From assembly GCA_028752905.1 (NCBI GenBank), contig JAQNBH010000132.1:1-64000 (forward strand): 64,000 bases of DNA, written 5' to 3'. The position numbers were made by a program, and so were the translations under genes. Positions 1-13,099 of the stretch are shown piece by piece (within the stretch, counting starts at the first letter, position 1; each line of letters starts with the position of its first letter). The stretch comes from Cladorhizidae sp. MBARI D1340-BT2. Its lineage: Eukaryota > Porifera > Demospongiae > Poecilosclerida > Cladorhizidae. The notes beneath the pieces were generated by a model. The model worked only from the letters and a program-made list of their open reading frames with translations, did no database searches and had not been told where the DNA came from.

Positions 1-3000
1 CCAGCTGTTAGCAATACTTGTTTGGGTGAAGCACCAGAGAAGGTTACTTACAACCAGCTGTTAGCAATACTTGTTTGGGTGAAGCACCAGAAGGTTACTT
101 ACAACCAGCTGTTAGCAATACTTGTTTGGGTGAAGCACCAGAGAAGGTTACTTACAACCAGCTGTTAGCAATACTTGGGTGAAGCACCAGAGAAGTTCTA
201 CTTACAACCAACTGTTAGCAATACTTGGGTGAAGCACCAGAGAAGGTTACTTACAACCAGCTGTTAGCAATACTTGTTTGGGTGAAGCACCAGAGAAGGT
301 TACTTACAACCAGCTGTTAGCAATACTTGTTTGGGTGAAGCACCAGAGAAGTTCTACTTACAACCAGCTGTTAGCAATACTTGTTTGGGTGAAGCACCAG
401 AGAAGGTTACTTACAACCAGCTGTTAGCAATACTTGTTTAGGTGAAGCACCAGAGAAGGTTACTTACAACCAGCTGTTAGCAATACTTGTTTGGGTGAAG
501 CACCAGAGAAGGTTACTTACAACCAGCTGTTAGCAATACTTGTTTGGGTGAAGCACCAGAGAAGGTTACTTACAACCAGCTGTTAGCAATACTTGTTTGG
601 GTGAAGCACCAGAGAAGGTTACTTACAACCAGCTGTTAGCAATACTTGTTTGGGTGAAGCACCAGAGAAGTTCTACTTACAACCAGCTGTTAGCAATACT
701 TGTTTGGGTGAAGCACCAGAGAAGGTTACTTACAACAAGCTGTTAGCAATACTTTTTGGGGTGAAGCACCAGAGAAGGTTACTTACAACCAGCTGTTAGC
801 AATACTTGTTTGGGTGAAGCACCAGAGAAGGTTACTTACAACCAGCTGTTAGCAATACTTGTTTGGGTGAAGCACCAGAGAAGGTTACTTACAACCAGCT
901 GTTAGCAATACTTGTTTGGGTGAAGCACCAGAGAAGGTTACTTACAACCTGCTGTTAGCAATACTTGGGTGAAGCACCAGAGAAGTTCTACTTACAACCA
1001 GCTGTTAGCAATACTTGGGTGAAGCACCAGAGAAGGTTACTTACAACCAGCTGTTAGCAATACTTGTTTGGGTGAAGCACCAGAGAAGTTCTACTTACAA
1101 CCAGCTGTTAGCAATACTTGTTTGGGTGAAGCACCAGAGAAGGTTACTTACAACCAACTGTTAGCAATACTTGTTTGGGTGAAGCACCAGAGAAGTTCTA
1201 CTTACAACCAGCTGTTAGCAATACTTGTTTGGGTGAAGCACCAGAGAAGGTTACTTACAACCAGCTGTTAGCAATACTTGTTTGGGTGAAGCACCAGAGA
1301 AGGTTACTTACAACCAGCTGTTAGCAATACTTGTTTGGGTGAAGCACCAGAGAAGGTTACTTACAACCAGCTGTTAGCAATACTTGTTTGGGTGAAGCAC
1401 CAGAGAAGGTTACTTACAACCAGTTGTTAGAAATACTTGTTTGGGTGAAGCACCAGAGAAGGTTACTTACAACCAGCTGTTAGCAATACTTGTTTGGGTG
1501 AAGCACCAGAGAAGGTTACTTACAACCAGCTACTTGTTAGCAATACTTGTTTGGGTGAAGCACCAGAGAAGGTTACTTACAACCAGCTACTTGTTAGCAA
1601 TACTTGTTTGGGTGAAGCACCAGAGAAGGTTACTTACAACCAGCTGTTAGAAATACTTGTTTGGGTGAAGCACCAGAGAAGGTTACTTACAACCAGCTGT
1701 TAGCAATACTTGTTTGGGTGAAGCACCAGAGAAGGTTACTTACAACCAGCTGTTAGCAATACTTGTTTGGGTGAAGCACCAGAGAAGGTTACTTACAACC
1801 AGCTACTTGTTAGCAATACTTGTTTGGGTGAAGCACCAGAGAAGGTTACTTACAACCAGCTGTTAGTAATACTTGTTTGGGTGAAGCACCAGAGAAGGTT
1901 ACTTACAACCAGCTGTTAGCAATACTTGTTTGGGTGAAGCACCAGAGAAGGTTACTTACAACCAGCTGTTAGCAATACTTGTTTGGGTGAAGCACCAGAG
2001 AAGGTTACTTACAACCAGCTGTTAGCAATACTTGTTTGGGTGAAGCACCAGAGAAGGTTACTTACAACCAGCTGTTAGCAATACTTGTTTGGGTGAAGCA
2101 CCAGAGAAGGTTACTTACAACCAGCTGTTAGCAATACTTGTTTGGGTGAAGCACCAGAGAAGGTTACTTACAACCAGCTGTTAGCAATACTTGTTTGGGT
2201 GAAGCACCAGAGAAGTTCTACTTACAACCAGCTGTTAGCAATACTTGTTTGGGTGAAGCACCAGAGAAGGTTACTTACAACCAGCTGTTAGCAATACTTG
2301 TTTGGGTGAAGCACCAGAGAAGGTTACTTACAACCAGCTGTTAGCAATACTTGTTTGGGTGAAGCACCAGAGAAGGTTACTTACAACCAGCTGTTAGCAA
2401 TACTTGTTTGGGTGAAGCACCAGAGAAGGTTACTTACAACCAGCTGTTAGCAATACTTGTTTGGGTGAAGCACCAGAGAAGTTCTACTTACAACCAGCTG
2501 TTAGCAATACTTGTTTGGGTGAAGCACCAGAGAAGGTTACTTACAACCAGCTGTTAGCAATACTTGTTTGGGTGAAGCACCAGAGAAGGTTACTTACAAC
2601 CAGCTGTTAGCAATACTTGTTTGGGCGAAGCACCAGAGAAGGTTACTTACAACCAGCTGTTAGCAATACTTGTTTGGGTGAAGCACCAGAGAAGGTTACT
2701 TACAACCAGCTGTTAGCAATACTTGTTTGGGTGAAGCACCAGAGAAGGTTACTTACAACCAGCTGTTAGCAATACTTGTTTGGGTGAAGCACCAGAGAAG
2801 GTTACTTACAACCAGCTGTTAGCAATACTTGTTTGGGTGAAGCACCAGAGAAGGTTACTTACAACCAGCTGTTAGCAATACTTGTTTGGGTGAAGCACCA
2901 GAGAAGTTCTACTTACAACCAGCTGTTAGCAATACTTGTTTGGGTGAAGCACCAGAGAAGGTTACTTACAACCAGCTGTAAGCAATACTTGTTTGGGTGA

Positions 3001-4119
3001 AGCACCAGAGAAGTTCTACTTACAACCAGCTGTTAGCAATACTTGTTTGGGTGAAGCACCAGAGAAGGTTATTTACAACCAGCTGTTAGCAATACTTGTT
3101 TGGGTGAAGCACCAGAGAAGTTCTACTTACAACCAGCTGTTAGCAATACTTGTTTGGGTGAAGCACCAGAGAAGTTCTACTTACAACCAGCTGTTACCAA
3201 TACTTGTTTGGGTGAAGCACCAGAGAAGGTTACTTACAACCAGCTGTTAGCAATACTTGTTTGGGTGAAGCACCAGAGAAGTTCTACTTACAACCAGCTG
3301 TTAGAAATACTTGTTTGGGTGAAGCACCAGAGAAGGTTACTTACAACCAGCTGTTAGCAATACTTGTTTGGGTAAAGCACCAGAGAAGGTTACTTACAAC
3401 CAGCTGTTAGCAATACTTGTTTGGGTGAAGCACCAGAGAAGGTTACTTACAACCAGCTACTTGTTAGCAATACTTGTTTGGGTGAAGCACCAGAGAAGGT
3501 TACTTACAACCAGCTGTTAGCAATACTTGTTTGGGTGAAGTACCAGAGAAGGTTACTTACAACCAGCTGTTAGCAATACTTGTTTGGGTGAAGCACCAGA
3601 GAAGGTTACTTACAACCAGCTACTTGTTAGCAATACTTGTTTGGGTGAAGCACCAGAGAAGTTCTACTTACAACCAGCTGTTAGCAATACTTGTTTGGGT
3701 GAAGCACCAGAGAAGGTTACTTACAACCAGCTGTTAGCAATACTTGTTTGGGTGAAGCACCAGAGAAGTTCTACTTACAACCAGCTGTTAGCAACACTTG
3801 TTTGGGTGAAGCACCAGAGAAGGTTACTTACAACCAGCTGTTAGCAATACTTGTTTGGGTGAAGCACCAGAGAAGGTTACTTACAAACAGCTGTTAGTAA
3901 TACTTGTTTGGGTGAAGCACCAGAGAAGGTTACTTACAACCAGCTGTTAGCAATACTTGTTTGGGTGAAGCACCAGAGAAGGTTACTTACAACCAGCTGT
4001 TAGCAATACTTGTTTGGGTGAAGCACCAGAGAAGGTTACTTACAACCAGCTGTTAGCAATACTTGTTTGGGTGAAGCACCAGAGAAGGTTACTTACAACC
4101 AGCTGTTAGAAATACTTGT

Positions 4120-4382
4120 TTGGGTGAAGCACCAGAGAAGGTTACTTACAACCAGCTGTTAGCAATACTTGTTTGGGTGAAGCACCAGAGAAGGTTACTT
4201 ACAACCAGCTACTTGTTAGCAATACTTGTTTGGGTGAAGCACCAGAGAAGGTTACTTACAACCAGCTACTTGTTAGCAATACTTGTTTGGGTGAAGCACC
4301 AGAGAAGGTTACTTACAACCAGCTGTTAGAAATACTTGTTTGGGTGAAGCACCAGAGAAGGTTACTTACAACCAGCTGTTAG
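4120..4382. repeat. Recurring array A cassette: GTTAGAAATAC monomer, then two 57-bp monomers
   Basis: This is a representative of a short ordered cassette: a plain monomer after a GTTAGAAATAC variant, then two successive ACTT-containing 57-bp monomers, then another GTTAGAAATAC monomer. The same order starts near 1441, 8006, 16727, 18827, 21825, 26878, 29100, 34644, 39733, 40439, 42057, 46381, 47410, 48116 and 49628, with related forms at 31415, 41138 and 48709 where the closing variant is plain. The recurrence shows that multi-monomer blocks, rather than single monomers, have been amplified. Between 4120 and 8006 the shared order continues for about 480 bp at a constant 3886-bp offset and includes a shared GAAGCAACAGAG mutation (4513 and 8399). 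Confidence 0.85.
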
Positions 4383-4656
4383 CAATACTTGTTTGGGTGA
4401 AGCACCAGAGAAGGTTACTTACAACCAGCTGTTAGCAATACTTGTTTGGGTGAAGCACCAGAGAAGGTTACTTACAACCAGCTACTTGTTAGCAATACTT
4501 GTTTGGGTGAAGCAACAGAGAAGGTTACTTACAACCAGCTGTTAGAAATACTTGTTTGGGTGAAGCACCAGAGAAGGTTACTTACAACCAGCTGTTAGCA
4601 ATACTTGTTTGGGTGAAGCACCAGAGAAGGTTACTTACAACCAGCTGTTAGCAATA

Positions 4657-4690
4657 CTTGTTTGGGTGAAGCACTTGTTTGGGTGAAGCA
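4657..4690. repeat. 17-bp partial-monomer tandem duplication
   Basis: The 17-base stretch beginning CTTGTTTGGG and ending GAAGCA occurs twice in direct succession (4657-4673 and 4674-4690), making one monomer of about 70 bp. The breakpoint lies at a CACTTG junction that resembles the normal TACTTG context. A short slippage or misaligned repair event would explain it. I did not see another copy of this event in the window. Confidence 0.85.
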
Positions 4691-6749
4691 CCAGAGAAGG
4701 TTACTTACAACCAGCTGTTAGCAATACTTGTTTGGGTGAAGCACCAGAGAAGTTCTACTTACAACCAGCTGTTAGCAATACTTGTTTGGGTGAAGCACCA
4801 GAGAAGTTCTACTTACAACCAGCTGTTAGCAATACTTGTTTGGGTGAAGCACCAGAGAAGGTTACTTACAACCAGCTGTTAGCAATACTTGTTTGGGTGA
4901 AGCACCAGAGAAGTTCTACTTACAACCAGCTGTTAGCAATACTTGTTTGGGTGAAGCACCAGAGAAGGTTACTTACAACCAGCTGTTAGCAATACTTGTT
5001 TGGGTGAAGCACCAGAGAAGGTTACTTACAACCAGCTGTTAGCAATACTGGGGTGAAGCACAAGAGAAGGTTACTTACAACCAGCTGTTAGCAATACTTG
5101 TTTGGGTGAAGCACCAGAGAAGGTTACTTACAACCAGCTGTTAGCAATACTTGTTTGGGTGAAGCACCAGAGAAGGTTACTTACAACCAGCTGTTAGCAA
5201 TACTTGTTTGGGTGAAGCACCAGAGAAGGTTACTTCCAACCAGCTGTTAGCAATACTTGGGTGAAGCACCAGAGAAGTTCTACTTACAACCAGCTGTTAG
5301 CAATACTTGTTTGGGTGAAGCACCAGAGAAGGTTACTTACAACCAGCTGTTAGCAATACTTGTTTGGGTGAAGCACCAGAGAAGGTTACTTACAACCAGC
5401 TGTTAGCAATACTTGTTTGGGTGAAGCACCAGAGAAGTTCTACTTACAACCAGCTGTTAGCAATACTTGTTTGGGTTAAGCACCAGAGAAGGTTACTTAC
5501 AACCAGCTGTTAGCAATACTTGTTTGGGTGAAGCACCAGAGAAGGTTACTTACAACCAGCTGTTAGCAATACTTGTTTGGGTGAATCACCAGAGAAGGTT
5601 ACTTACAACCAGCTGTTAGCAATACTTGTTTGGGTGAAGCACCAGAGAAGGTTACTTACAACCAGCTGTTAGCAATACTTGTTTGGGTGAAGCACCAGAG
5701 AAGGTTACTTACAACCAGCTGTTAGCAATACTTGGGTGAAGCACCAGAGAAGTTCTACTTACAACCAGCTGTTAGCAATACTTGTTTGGGTGAAGCACCA
5801 GAGAAGGTTACTTACAACCAGCTGTTAGCAATACTTGTTTGGGTGAAGCACCAGAGAAGGTTACTTACAACCAGCTGTTAGCAATACTTGTTTGGGTGAA
5901 GCACCAGAGAAGTTCTACTTACAACCAGTTGTTAGCAATACTTGTTTGGGTGAAGCACCAGAGAAGGTTACTTACAACCAGCTGTTAGCAATACTTGTTT
6001 GGGTGAAGCACCAGACAAGGTTACTTACAACCAGCTGTTAGCAATACTTGTTTGGGTGAAGCACCAGAGAAGGTTACTTACAACCAGCTGTTAGCAATAC
6101 TTGGGTGAAGCACCAGAGAAGTTCTACTTGCAACCAGCTGTTAGAAATACTTGTTTGGGTGAAGCACCAGAGAAGGTTACTTACAACCAGCTGTTAGCAA
6201 TACTTGTTTGGGTGAAGCACCAGAGAAGGTTACTTACAACCAGCTGTTAGCAATACTTGTTTGGGTGAAGCACCAGAGAAGTTCTACTTACAACCAGCTG
6301 TTAGCAATACTTGTTTGGGTGAAGCACCAGAGAAGGTTACTTACAACCAGCTGTTAGCAATACTTGTTTGGGTGAAGCACCAGAGAAGGTTACTTACAAC
6401 CAGCTGTTAGCAATACTTGTTTGGGTGAAGCACCAGAGAAGGTTACTTACAACCAGCTGTTAGCAATACTTGTTTGGGTGAAGCACCAGAGAAGGTTACT
6501 TACAACCAGCTGTTAGCAATACTTGTTTGGGTGAAGCACCAGAGAAGGTTACTTACAACCAGCTGTTAGCAATACTTGGGTGAAGCACCAGAGAAGTTCT
6601 ACTTACAACCAGCTGTTAGCAATACTTGGGTGAAGCACCAGAGAAGGTTACTTACAACCAGCTGTTAGCAATACTTGTTTGGGTGAAGCACCAGAGAAGG
6701 TTACTTACAACCAGCTGTTAGCAATACTTGTTTTGGTGAAGCACCAGAG

Positions 6750-7500
6750 AAGTTTACATACAACCAGCTGTTAGCAATACTTGTTTGGGTGAAGCACCAG
6801 AGAAGTTCTACTTACAACCAGCTGTTAGCAATACTTGTTTGGGTGAAGCACCAGAGAAGGTTACTTACAACCAGCTGTTAGCAATACTTGTTTGGGTGAA
6901 GTACCAGAGAAGGTTACTTACAACCAGCTGTTAGCAATACTTGTTTGGGTGAAGCACCAGAGAAGGTTACTTACAACCAGCTGTTAGCAATACTTGTTTG
7001 GGTGAAGCACCAGAGAAGTTCTACTTACAACCAGCTGTTAGCAATACTTGTTTGGGTGAAGCACCAGAGAAGGTTACTTACAACCAGCTGTTAGCAATAC
7101 TTGTTTGGGTGAAGCACCAGAGAAGTTCTACTTACAACCAGCTGTTAGCAATACTTGTTTGGGTGAAGCACCAGAGAAGGTTACTTACAACCAGCTGTTA
7201 GCAATACTTGTTTGGGTGAAGCACCAGAGAAGGTTACTTACAACCAGCTGTTAGCAATACTTGTTTGGGTGAAGCACCAGAGAAGGTTACTTACAACCAG
7301 CTGTTAGCAATACTTGTTTGGGTGAAGCACCAGAGAAGGTTACTTACAACCAGCTGTTAGCAATACTTGTTTGGGTGAAGCACCAGAGAAGGTTACTTAC
7401 AACCAACTGTTAGCAATACTTGTTTGGGTGAAGCACCAGAGAAGGTTACTTACAACCAGCTGTTAGCAATACTTGTTTGGATGAAGCACCAGAGAAGTTC
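6750..7500. repeat. Array A block duplicated 2234 bp downstream (copy 1)
   Basis: Several private variants recur at exactly +2234 bp: AGTTTACA at 6751 (AGTTTACT at 8985), GAAGTACCAGAG at 6899, CCAACTG at 7404 and TTGGATGAAG at 7477. The GTTCTA monomers at about 7016 and 7124 also keep their positions. A shared order of rare mutations cannot come from independent change in single monomers, so this is a block copy. The end points are approximate, because plain consensus monomers at the margins cannot be assigned. Confidence 0.85.
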
Positions 7501-8270
7501 TACTTACAACCAGCTGTTAGCAATACTTGTTTGGGTGAAGCACCAGAGAAGGTTACTTACAACCAGCTGTTAGCAATACTTGTTTGGGTGAAGCACCAGA
7601 GAAGGTTACTTACAACCAGCTGTTAGCAATACTTGTTTGGGTGAAGCACCAGAGAAGTTCTACTTACAACCAGCTGTTAGCAATACTTGTTTGGGTGAAG
7701 CACCAGAGGTTACTTACAACCAGCTGTTAGCAATACTTGTTTGGGTGAAGCACCAGAGAAGGTTACTTACAACCAGCTGTTAGTAATACTTGTTTGGGTG
7801 AAGCACCAGAGAAGGTTACCTACAACCAGCTGTTAGCAATACTTGTTTGGGTGAAGCACCAGAGAAGGTTACTTACAACCAGCTGTTAGCAATACTTGTT
7901 TGGGTGAAGCACCAGAGAAGGTTACTTACAACCAGCTGTTAGCAATACTTGTTTGGGTGAAGCACCAGAGAAGGTTACTTACAACCAGCTGTTAGAAATA
8001 CTTGTTTGGGTGAAGCACCAGAGAAGGTTACTTACAACCAGCTGTTAGCAATACTTGTTTGGGTGAAGCACCAGAGAAGGTTACTTACAACCAGCTACTT
8101 GTTAGCAATACTTGTTTGGGTGAAGCACCAGAGAAGGTTACTTACAACCAGCTACTTGTTAGCAATACTTGTTTGGGTGAAGCACCAGAGAAGGTTACTT
8201 ACAACCAGCTGTTAGAAATACTTGTTTGGGTGAAGCACCAGAGAAGGTTACTTACAACCAGCTGTTAGCA

Positions 8271-8870
8271 ATACTTGTTTGGGTAAAGCACCAGAGAAGG
8301 TTACTTACAACCAGCTGTTAGCAATACTTGTTTGGGTGAAGCACCAGAGAAGGTTACTTACAACCAGCTACTTGTTAGCAATACTTGTTTGGGTGAAGCA
8401 ACAGAGAAGGTTACTTACAACCAGCTGTTAGAAATACTTGTTTGGGTGAAGCACCAGAGAAGGTTACTTACAACCAGCTGTTAGCAATACTTGTTTGGGT
8501 GAAGCACCAGAGAAGGTTACTTACAACCAGCTGTTAGCAATACTTGTTTGGGTGAAGCACCAGAGAAGGTTACTTACAACCAGCTGTTAGCAATACTTGT
8601 TTGGGTGAAGCACCAGAGAAGTTCTACTTACAACCAGCTGTTAGCAATACTTGTTTGGGTGAAGCACCAGAGAAGGTTACTTACAACCAGCTGTTAGCAA
8701 TACTTGTTTGGGTGAAGCACCAGAGAAGTTCTACTTACAACCAGCTGTTAGCAATACTTGTTTGGGTGAAGCACCAGAGAAGGTTACTTACAACCAGCTG
8801 TTAGCAATACTTGGGTGAAGCACCAGAGAAGGTTACTTACAACCAGCTGTTAGCAATACTTGGGTGAAGC
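8271..8870. repeat. Array A block shared with 37081-37680 (copy 1)
   Basis: A run of about 600 bp has the same order of landmarks as a block 28810 bp away: GGGTAAAGCA at 8281, an ACTT-bearing 57-bp monomer followed by GAAGCAACAGAG at about 8397, a GTTAGAAATAC monomer, two GTTCTA monomers, and two short ACTTGGGTGAAG monomers (about 8809 and 8858). The two copies part after about 8980, where this one has AGAAGTTTACTT. Confidence 0.85.
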
Positions 8871-8983
8871 ACCAGAGAAGGTTACTTACAACCAGCTGTT
8901 AGCAATACTTGTTTGGGTGAAGCACCAGAGAAGGTTACTTACAACCAGCTGTTAGCAATACTTGTTTGGGTGAAGCACCAGAG

Positions 8984-9734
8984 AAGTTTACTTACAACCA
9001 GCTGTTAGCAATACTTGTTTGGGTGAAGCACCAGAGAAGTTCTACTTACAACCAGCTGTTAGCAATACTTGTTTGGGTGAAGCACCAGAGAAGGTTACTT
9101 ACAACCAGCTGTTAGCAATACTTGTTTGGGTGAAGTACCAGAGAAGGTTACTTACAACCAGCTGTTAGCAATACTTGTTTGGGTGAAGCACCAGAGAAGG
9201 TTACTTACAACCAGCTGTTAGCAATACTTGTTTGGGTGAAGCACCAGAGAAGTTCTACTTACAACCAGCTGTTAGCAATACTTGTTTGGGTGAAGCACCA
9301 GAGAAGGTTACTTACAACCAGCTGTTAGCAATACTTGTTTGGGTGAAGCACCAGAGAAGTTCTACTTACAACCAGCTGTTAGCAATACTTGTTTGGGTGA
9401 AGCACCAGAGAAGGTTACTTACAACCAGCTGTTAGCAATACTTGTTTAGGTGAAGCACCAGAGAAGGTTACTTACAACCAGCTGTTAGCAATACTTGTTT
9501 GGGTGAAGCACCAGAGAAGGTTACTTACAACCAGCTGTTAGCAATACTTGTTTGGGTGAAGCACCAGAGAAGGTTACTTACAACCAGCTGTTAGCAATAC
9601 TTGTTTGGGTGAAGCACCAGAGAAGGTTACTTACAACCAACTGTTAGCAATACTTGTTTGGGTGAAGCACCAGAGAAGGTTACTTACAACCAGCTGTTAG
9701 CAATACTTGTTTGGATGAAGCACCAGAGAAGTTC
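8984..9734. repeat. Array A block duplicated from 2234 bp upstream (copy 2)
   Basis: This is the partner of 6750-7500. It carries AGTTTACT at 8985, GAAGTACCAGAG at 9133, CCAACTG at 9638 and TTGGATGAAG at 9711, all at the fixed 2234-bp offset. Copy 1 has an extra T-to-A change inside AGTTTACATAC that copy 2 lacks. Confidence 0.85.
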
Positions 9735-10129
9735 TACTTACAACCAGCTGTTAGCAATACTTGTTTGGGTGAAGCACCAGAGAAGGTTACTTACAACCAG
9801 CTGTTAGCAATACTTGTTTGGGTGAAGTACCAGAGAAGGTTACTTACAACCAGCTGTTAGCAATACTTGTTTGGGTGAAGCACCAGAGAAGTTCTACTTA
9901 CAACCAGCTGTTAGCAATACTTGTTTGGGTGAAGCACCAGAGAAGGTTACTTACAACCAGCTGTTAGCAATACTTGTTTGGGTGAAGCACCAGAGAAGGT
10001 TACTTACAACCAGCTGTTAGAAATACTTGTTTGGGTGAAGCACCAGAGAAGGTTACTTACAACCAGCTGTTAGCAATACTTGTTTGGGTGAAGCACCAGA
10101 GAAGGTTACTTACAACCAGCTACTTGTTA

Positions 10130-13099
10130 GCAATACTTGTTTGGGTGAAGCACCAGAGAAGGTTACTTACAACCAGCTGTTAGCAATACTTGTTTGGGTG
10201 AAGCACCAGAGAAGTTCTACTTACAACCAGCTGTTAGCAATACTTGTTTGGGTGAAGCACCAGAGAAGGTTGCTTACAACCAGCTGTTAGCAATACTTGT
10301 TTGGGTGAAGCACCAGAGAAGGTTACTTACAACCAGCTGTTAGCAATACTTGTTTGGGTGAAGCACCAGAGAAGGTTACTTACAACCAGCTGTTAGCAAT
10401 ACTTGTTTGGGTGAAGCACCAGAAGGTTACTTACAACCAGCTGTTAGCAATACTTGTCTGGGTGAAGCACCAGAGAAGGTTACTTACAACCAGCTGTTAG
10501 CAATACTTGGGTGAAGCACCAGAGAAGTTCTACTTACAACCAGCTGTTAGCAATACTTGGGTGAAGCACCAGAGAAGGTTACTTACAACCAGCTGTTAGC
10601 AATACTTGTTTGGGTGAAGCACCAGAGAAGGTTACTTACAACCAGCTGTTAGCAATACTTGTTTGGGTGAAGCACCAGAGAAGTTCTACTTACAACCAGC
10701 TGTTAGCAATACTTGTTTGGGTGAAGCACCAGAGAAGGTTACTTACAACCAGCTGTTAGCAATACTTGTTTGGGTGAAGCACCAGAGAAGGTTACTTACA
10801 ACCAGCTGTTAGCAATACTTGGGTGAAGCACCAGAGAAGTTCTACTTACAACCAGCTGTTAGCAATACTTGTTTGGGTGAAGCACCAGAGAAGGTTACTT
10901 ACAACCAGCTGTTAGCAATACTTGTTTGGGTGAAGCACCAGAGAAGGTTACTTACAACCAGCTGTTAGCAATACTTGTTTGGGTGAAGCACCAGAGAAGT
11001 TCTACTTACAACCAGCTGTTAGCAATACTTGTTTGGGTGAAGCACCAGAGAAGGTTACTTACAACCAGCTGTTAGCAATACTTGTTTGGGTGAAGCACCA
11101 GAGAAGGTTACTTACAACCAGCTGTTAGCAATACTTGTTTGGGTGAAGCACCAGAGAAGGTTACTTACAACCAGCTGTTAGCAATACTTGTTTGGGTGAA
11201 GCACCAGAGAAGGTTACTTACAACCAGCTGTTAGCAATACTTGTTTGGGTGAAGCACCAGAGAAGGTTACTTACAACCTGCTGTTAGCAATACTTGGGTG
11301 AAGCACCAGAGAAGTTCTACATACAACCAGCTGTTAGCAATACTTGTTTGGATGAAGCACCAGAGAAGGTTACTTACAACCTGCTGTTAGCAATACTTGG
11401 GTGAAGCACCAGAGAAGTTCTACTTACAACCAGCTGTTAGCAATACTTGTTTGGGTGAAGCACCAGAGAAGGTTACTTACAATCAGCTGTTAGCAATACT
11501 TGTTTGGGTGAAGCACCAGAGAAGGTTACTTACAACCAGCTGTTAGCAATACTTGTTTGGGTGAAGCACCAGAGAAGTTCTACTTACAACCAGCTGTTAG
11601 CAATACTTGTTTGGGTGAAGCACCAGAGAAGGTTACTTACAACCAGCTGTTAGCAATACTTGTTTGGGTGAAGCACCAGAGAAGTTCTACTTACAACCAG
11701 CTGTTAGCAATACTTGTTTGGGTGAAGCACCAGAGAAGGTTACTTACAACCAGCTGTTAGCAATACTTGTTTGGGTGAAGCACCAGAGAAGGTTACTTAC
11801 AACCAGCTGTTAGCAATACTTGTTTGGGTGAAGCACCAGAGAAGGTTACTTACAACCAGCTGTTAGCAATACTTGTTTGGGTGAAGCACCAGAGAAGGTT
11901 ACTTACAACCAGCTACTTGTTAGCAATACTTGTTTGGGTGAAGCACCAGAGAAGGTTACTTACAACCAGCTACTTGTTAGCAATACTTGTTTGGGTGAAG
12001 CACCAGAGAAGGTTACTTACAACCAGCTACTTGTTAGCAATACTTGTTTGGGTGAAGCACCAGAGAAGGTTACTTACAACCAGCTACTTGTTAGCAATAC
12101 TTGTTTGGGTGAAGCACCAGAGAAGGTTACTTACAACCAGCTGTTAGAAATACTTGTTTGGGTGAAGCACCAGAGAAGGTTACTTACAACCAGCTGTTAG
12201 CAATACTTGTTTGGGTGAAGCACCAGAGAAGGTTACTTACAACCAGCTGTTAGCAATACTTGTTTGGGTGAAGCACCAGAGAAGGTTACTTACAACCAGC
12301 TACTTGTTAGCAATACTTGTTTGGGTGAAGCACCAGAGAAGGTTACTTACAACCAGCTGTTAGAAATACTTGTTTGGGTGAAGCACCAGAGAAGGTTACT
12401 TACAACCAGCTGTTAGCAATACTTGTTTGGGTGAAGCACCAGAGAAGGTTACTTACAACCAGCTGTTAGCAATACTTGTTTGGGTGAAGCACCAGAGAAG
12501 GTTACTTACAACCAGCTGTTAGCAATACTTGTTTGGGTGAAGCACCAGAGAAGGTTACTTACAACCAGCTGTTAGCAATACTTGTTTGGGTTAAGCACCA
12601 GAGAAGGTTACTTACAACCAGCTGTTAGCAATACTTGTTTGGGTGAAGCACCAGAGAAGGTTACTTACAACCAGCTGTTAGCAATACTTGTTTGGGTGAA
12701 GCACCAGAGAAGTTCTACTTACAACCAGCTGTTAGCAATACTTGTTTGGGTGAAGCACCAGAGAAGGTTACTTACAACCAGCTGTTAGCAATACTTGTTT
12801 GGGTGAAGCACCAGAGAAGTTCTACTTACAACCAGCTGTTAGCAATACTTGTTTGGGTGAAGCACCAGAGAAGGTTACTTACAACCAGCTGTCAGCAATA
12901 CTTGTTTGGGTGAAGCACCAGAGAAGGTTACTTACAACCAGCTGTTAGCAATACTTGTTTGGGTGAAGCACCAGAGAAGGTTACTTACAACCAGCTGTTA
13001 GCAATACTTGGGTGAAGCACCAGAGAAGTTCTACTTACAACCAGCTGTTAGCAATACTTGGGTGAAGCACCAGAGAAGGTTACTTACAACCAGCTGTTA
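10130..13099. repeat. Array A macro-repeat of about 2.97 kb, copy 1
   Basis: Rare variants recur at +2970 bp in the next block: AGGTTGCTTAC at 10269, CACCAGAAGGTTAC at about 10417, CTTGTCTGGG at 10454, ACAACCTGCTG at about 11273 and TTGGATGAAG at about 11347. From about 11800 the offset falls to 2917 (one monomer lost from the other copy) and then rises to 2923 (a 6-bp insertion there). It returns to 2977 near 13006. The order is kept through the run of four 57-bp monomers and a GGGTTAAGC variant at 12588. The block is about 56 monomers long. The start is placed just after 10130, where an ACTT monomer present here is absent in copy 2. Confidence 0.87.
11877..12147. repeat. Run of four consecutive 57-bp monomers
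   Basis: ACTT insertions lie at 11915, 11972, 12029 and 12086, spaced exactly 57 bp. Elsewhere in array A this class normally occurs singly or in pairs. Because 57 is a multiple of three, the run keeps one reading frame and gives the longest open frames of this kind in array A (about 107 codons). That is a by-product of monomer length. The insertion makes a second ACTTGTT in the monomer and breaks the CAGCTG motif. Confidence 0.92.
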